Shown: in pieces, positions 6,722 to 8,247 of the stretch
Layout of the letters: every line of letters starts with the position of its first letter
Position numbering within the stretch: the first letter of the stretch is position 1
DNA from: JAJKIP01 sp040509055
GTDB lineage: Bacteria > Bacteroidota > Bacteroidia > Chitinophagales > Chitinophagaceae
DNA: 8,247 nt
Direction: 5' to 3'
Assembly: GCA_040509055.1 (NCBI GenBank)
Contig: JBEVLT010000446.1
Span: 1 to 8,247, forward strand
The notes under the pieces: model-generated
Told to the model about the DNA's origin: nothing
The model's input: only the letters and a program-made list of their open reading frames with translations
The model's database searches: none
Position numbers and translations under genes: made by a program

Positions 6722-6740
6722 AATTTTTACCGTTTTTTTA
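6718..6740 (+). terminator. Weak intrinsic terminator candidate after the heptose operon
   Basis: Right at the stop codon of the fused gene, GTAAA (6718-6722) can pair with TTTAC (6726-6730), followed by a run of seven T at 6733-6739. The stem is short and AT-rich, so termination would be weak. A second, larger arrangement pairs TTTACCG (6726-6732) with CGGTAAA (6753-6759) across a 20-base loop. The location, between the last operon gene and a new promoter, is right for a terminator; the structure alone is not convincing. Confidence 0.3.
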
Positions 6741-6785
6741 TCGTTACCCTTCCGGTAAACACCACAGCAGGTGGGGCCGAAAGTG

Positions 6786-6793
6786 TATTTTTG
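6786..6793 (+). promoter_or_regulatory. Bacteroidota -7 promoter element TAnnTTTG
   Basis: TATTTTTG followed by CA is an exact match to the TAnnTTTG -7 element recognised by the Bacteroidota primary sigma factor, and the TTTGCA continuation is common in this phylum. Transcription would begin a few bases downstream, around 6797-6801, giving a short leader before the TTG at 6812. I see no clear TTG -33 element at the expected distance upstream. It suggests that the secreted-protein gene is transcribed separately from the heptose operon. Confidence 0.6.
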
Positions 6794-6811
6794 CAGATTA
6801 AATTTGTCCTG

Positions 6812-7822
6812 TTGAAACGACATTCCGTCAAGACCTTCTTTGTATTGCTGGGGATCCTTTGCCTGTCGCAGGCGGGCAGCGCCCAGTTTATTACCGCGTC
6901 CGATAAACGAAAATTGGCTGTCCGGGAAGATTCGCTGCAGGAATATGCCTTTTACATGGCTACCGACACCACTACCGAAGACCGTATGGTCTCCGACAGC
7001 ATCTTTACCCGCATCCTAGTGCGGACGCTGCAGGTCAAAAACTCATTTTATTATCCGTTCGACTCTGTAAAAGGCGTTTCCCGGCTGTATGCGCCGGACA
7101 GCACGTTCCGCATCTTTACCTGGAACCTCCAGTTCGACGAGTCTTATTCCCGGCAAAAAGGAGCGATCCAGTTCCGGACTAAGGACGGCTCGCTGAAGCT
7201 AATCCGCCTGCGCGATGTGTCCGAGTTTACCGATGCCGCCGAAGACTCCGTGCGCGACAGGGACCATTGGATCGGGGCGGTATATTACAAGATCATCAAA
7301 ACACAGTACAACGGCCGGAACTATTACACCCTGTTTGGCTTTGACAATTACAGCGCATTGAGCAGTAAGAAGTGGGTCGAAGTGCTGTACTTCAATGAGC
7401 GCAATGAGCCGGTATTTGGCGGCCCCTTTTTCAGTTATGAAAAAGACAGCCCCCGGCAGCCTGCCCGCTACCGCTTCAGCATCGAGTACAAAAAGGAGGC
7501 AAGGACCGTAGTAAACTATGTCGACGAGATGGGGATGATACTCGTGGACCACCTGATCTCCGAAACCGATGAACCGGACAATAAATGGACCTATGTACCG
7601 GATGGGGACAGCGAAGGCTTCAGGTGGGAAAACGGCAAATGGGTACATGTCGACAAAGCATTCGACTTTCAGCTGGACATGAATGGTGCGGACCCGAATA
7701 TGGGACGTCCGCCGGTCGGCGCTCCCATCCTCGATAACAAAGGGAAGAAAAACGACAAAAAGCTCGAAGAGCAATCCAATAAGAACAAGGCAAAAGAACC
7801 ATACAGGCCGTCCAGCGATTAG
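6812..7822 (+). CDS. Secreted Bacteroidota protein of unknown function
   Basis: The proposed product has 336 residues. A signal peptide is clear: KRHSVK, a hydrophobic core FFVLLGILCL, then SQAGSA before QF, a plausible signal peptidase I site near residue 23. No lipobox Cys is present. The mature part is rich in aromatic and charged residues, with DHWIGAVYYKI (from about 151), YYTLFGFDNY, VLYFNERNEPVFGGPFF, RYRFSIEYKKEA, a DHL near 246 and GFRWENGKW ending at W277; it looks mainly beta. The last 30 residues are a Lys/Asn/Glu-rich tail, probably disordered. I recall similar proteins with the same WIGA-YY and DHL landmarks across Bacteroidota, without known function. Start choice: no ATG precedes the signal peptide. 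A TTG at 6791 falls inside the promoter element, so the TTG at 6812, which gives MKRHSVK, is preferred. It lies in its own unit downstream of the heptose genes. Confidence 0.75.
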   Translation: MKRHSVKTFFVLLGILCLSQAGSAQFITASDKRKLAVREDSLQEYAFYMATDTTTEDRMVSDSIFTRILVRTLQVKNSFYYPFDSVKGVSRLYAPDSTFRIFTWNLQFDESYSRQKGAIQFRTKDGSLKLIRLRDVSEFTDAAEDSVRDRDHWIGAVYYKIIKTQYNGRNYYTLFGFDNYSALSSKKWVEVLYFNERNEPVFGGPFFSYEKDSPRQPARYRFSIEYKKEARTVVNYVDEMGMILVDHLISETDEPDNKWTYVPDGDSEGFRWENGKWVHVDKAFDFQLDMNGADPNMGRPPVGAPILDNKGKKNDKKLEEQSNKNKAKEPYRPSSD

Positions 7823-7860
7823 CAATAATCCGCATCCCGCCTCATGGTTCTCCCCCGCTA

Positions 7861-8247
7861 TTAATAATAAATCGTTCTGCTGCCTGTTACGTTGACAAAA
7901 ACAGGGAAACCGCCAGCTCCTCCCGGGGAATTGTGTACATAGGTCATTTTCACCGGCCGGTTGTGCGAATCGTAGGTCGTTGTCCATGCGATATTGCCGG
8001 TGACAGGAGCAACAGGTGCGTCCGGATATTCATATTCAACCAGTCCGGGATTACTGCCGGTCAGCATATCGTCTTCCTCAAAGATCATATAGGAGTTGAT
8101 CCCGGCGGGAAAGTAGTTCTGGCGGGTGTCCAGGTTTTTAAACTTTTTGAAGTAGCTGGTATGAAAGCTCATCGTGGCCCAGTTGGCGCTCATGCTGTGC
8201 ACCTCTGTGAGCTGGTCGCTGCTATTATACACCAGGGAGTCATACCA
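7861..8247 (-). CDS. C-terminal part of a protein with YD-like beta strands (5' partial)
   Basis: On the minus strand the frame is open from the right edge of the window to a TAA at 7861-7863, giving 128 residues. A GTG at 8232 could be read as a start, but the preceding codons (WYDSL) continue the same YD-like pattern, so the gene very probably begins outside the window. Visible elements are YDSLVYNSSDQLTEV at the beginning and TYDSHNRPVKMTYV near the end, resembling the YD strands of Rhs-like repeats and of lipoproteins of the DUF4595 kind in Bacteroidota. A FEEDDMLTG segment and an EYEYPDAPVAPV stretch lie between. The protein is probably exported, but its signal sequence is out of view, so this is inference. 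It converges on the plus-strand secreted protein; only 38 bases separate the two stops and no clear hairpin is present there. Confidence 0.6.
   Translation of the reverse strand, partial: WYDSLVYNSSDQLTEVHSMSANWATMSFHTSYFKKFKNLDTRQNYFPAGINSYMIFEEDDMLTGSNPGLVEYEYPDAPVAPVTGNIAWTTTYDSHNRPVKMTYVHNSPGGAGGFPVFVNVTGSRTIYY

Noticed and set aside
7823..7860. Possible bidirectional terminator between the convergent genes
   Set aside because: The 38 bases contain no inverted repeat with a T tract on either strand that I could find.

Overview
The window reads as chromosome of a Bacteroidota member, most likely of the Chitinophagaceae type. This rests on three things: the protein families (DUF4199 membrane protein, Bacteroidota-style secreted proteins of unknown function), weak or absent Shine-Dalgarno sites, and one exact TAnnTTTG promoter element. 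No taxonomic marker gene is present, so the placement is inference. Base composition is moderately GC-rich and even across the window. I saw no tRNA, rRNA, CRISPR array, insertion sequence or other sign of recent transfer.

Layout: positions 1-6721 hold seven tightly packed plus-strand genes that look like one transcription unit. First comes a block of a dihydroorotase-like protein (5' end cut off by the window), a small DUF4199 membrane protein, and a membrane-anchored family 2 glycosyltransferase. Next is a GT-B (family 4-like) glycosyltransferase whose 3' end overlaps a GHMP sugar kinase (hddA). A 107-base gap containing a 9-bp tandem repeat separates hddA from gmhA. gmhA overlaps by ATGA a two-domain gene that fuses a sugar-1-phosphate nucleotidyltransferase (HddC-like) to a HAD phosphatase (GmhB-like). 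After a weak terminator candidate and a clear Bacteroidota promoter comes a secreted protein of unknown function (6812-7822). A minus-strand gene, also probably for a secreted protein, converges on it and runs off the right edge.

How the genes work together: gmhA, hddA and the fused hddC-gmhB encode all four steps from sedoheptulose 7-phosphate to GDP-D-glycero-alpha-D-manno-heptose, in three reading frames. The overlapping GT-B glycosyltransferase is a natural candidate for using that donor in a surface glycan. The GT2 enzyme resembles polyprenyl-phosphate sugar synthases.

The most notable points are these. The dihydroorotase homologue has lost every metal ligand position that can be seen, so it is very probably not a dihydroorotase. 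The kinase-to-nucleotide-sugar steps are compressed by a fusion whose phosphatase half lacks the usual Cys zinc loop and has an Asn in HAD motif IV. A degenerate 9-bp repeat array starts at the hddA stop codon.
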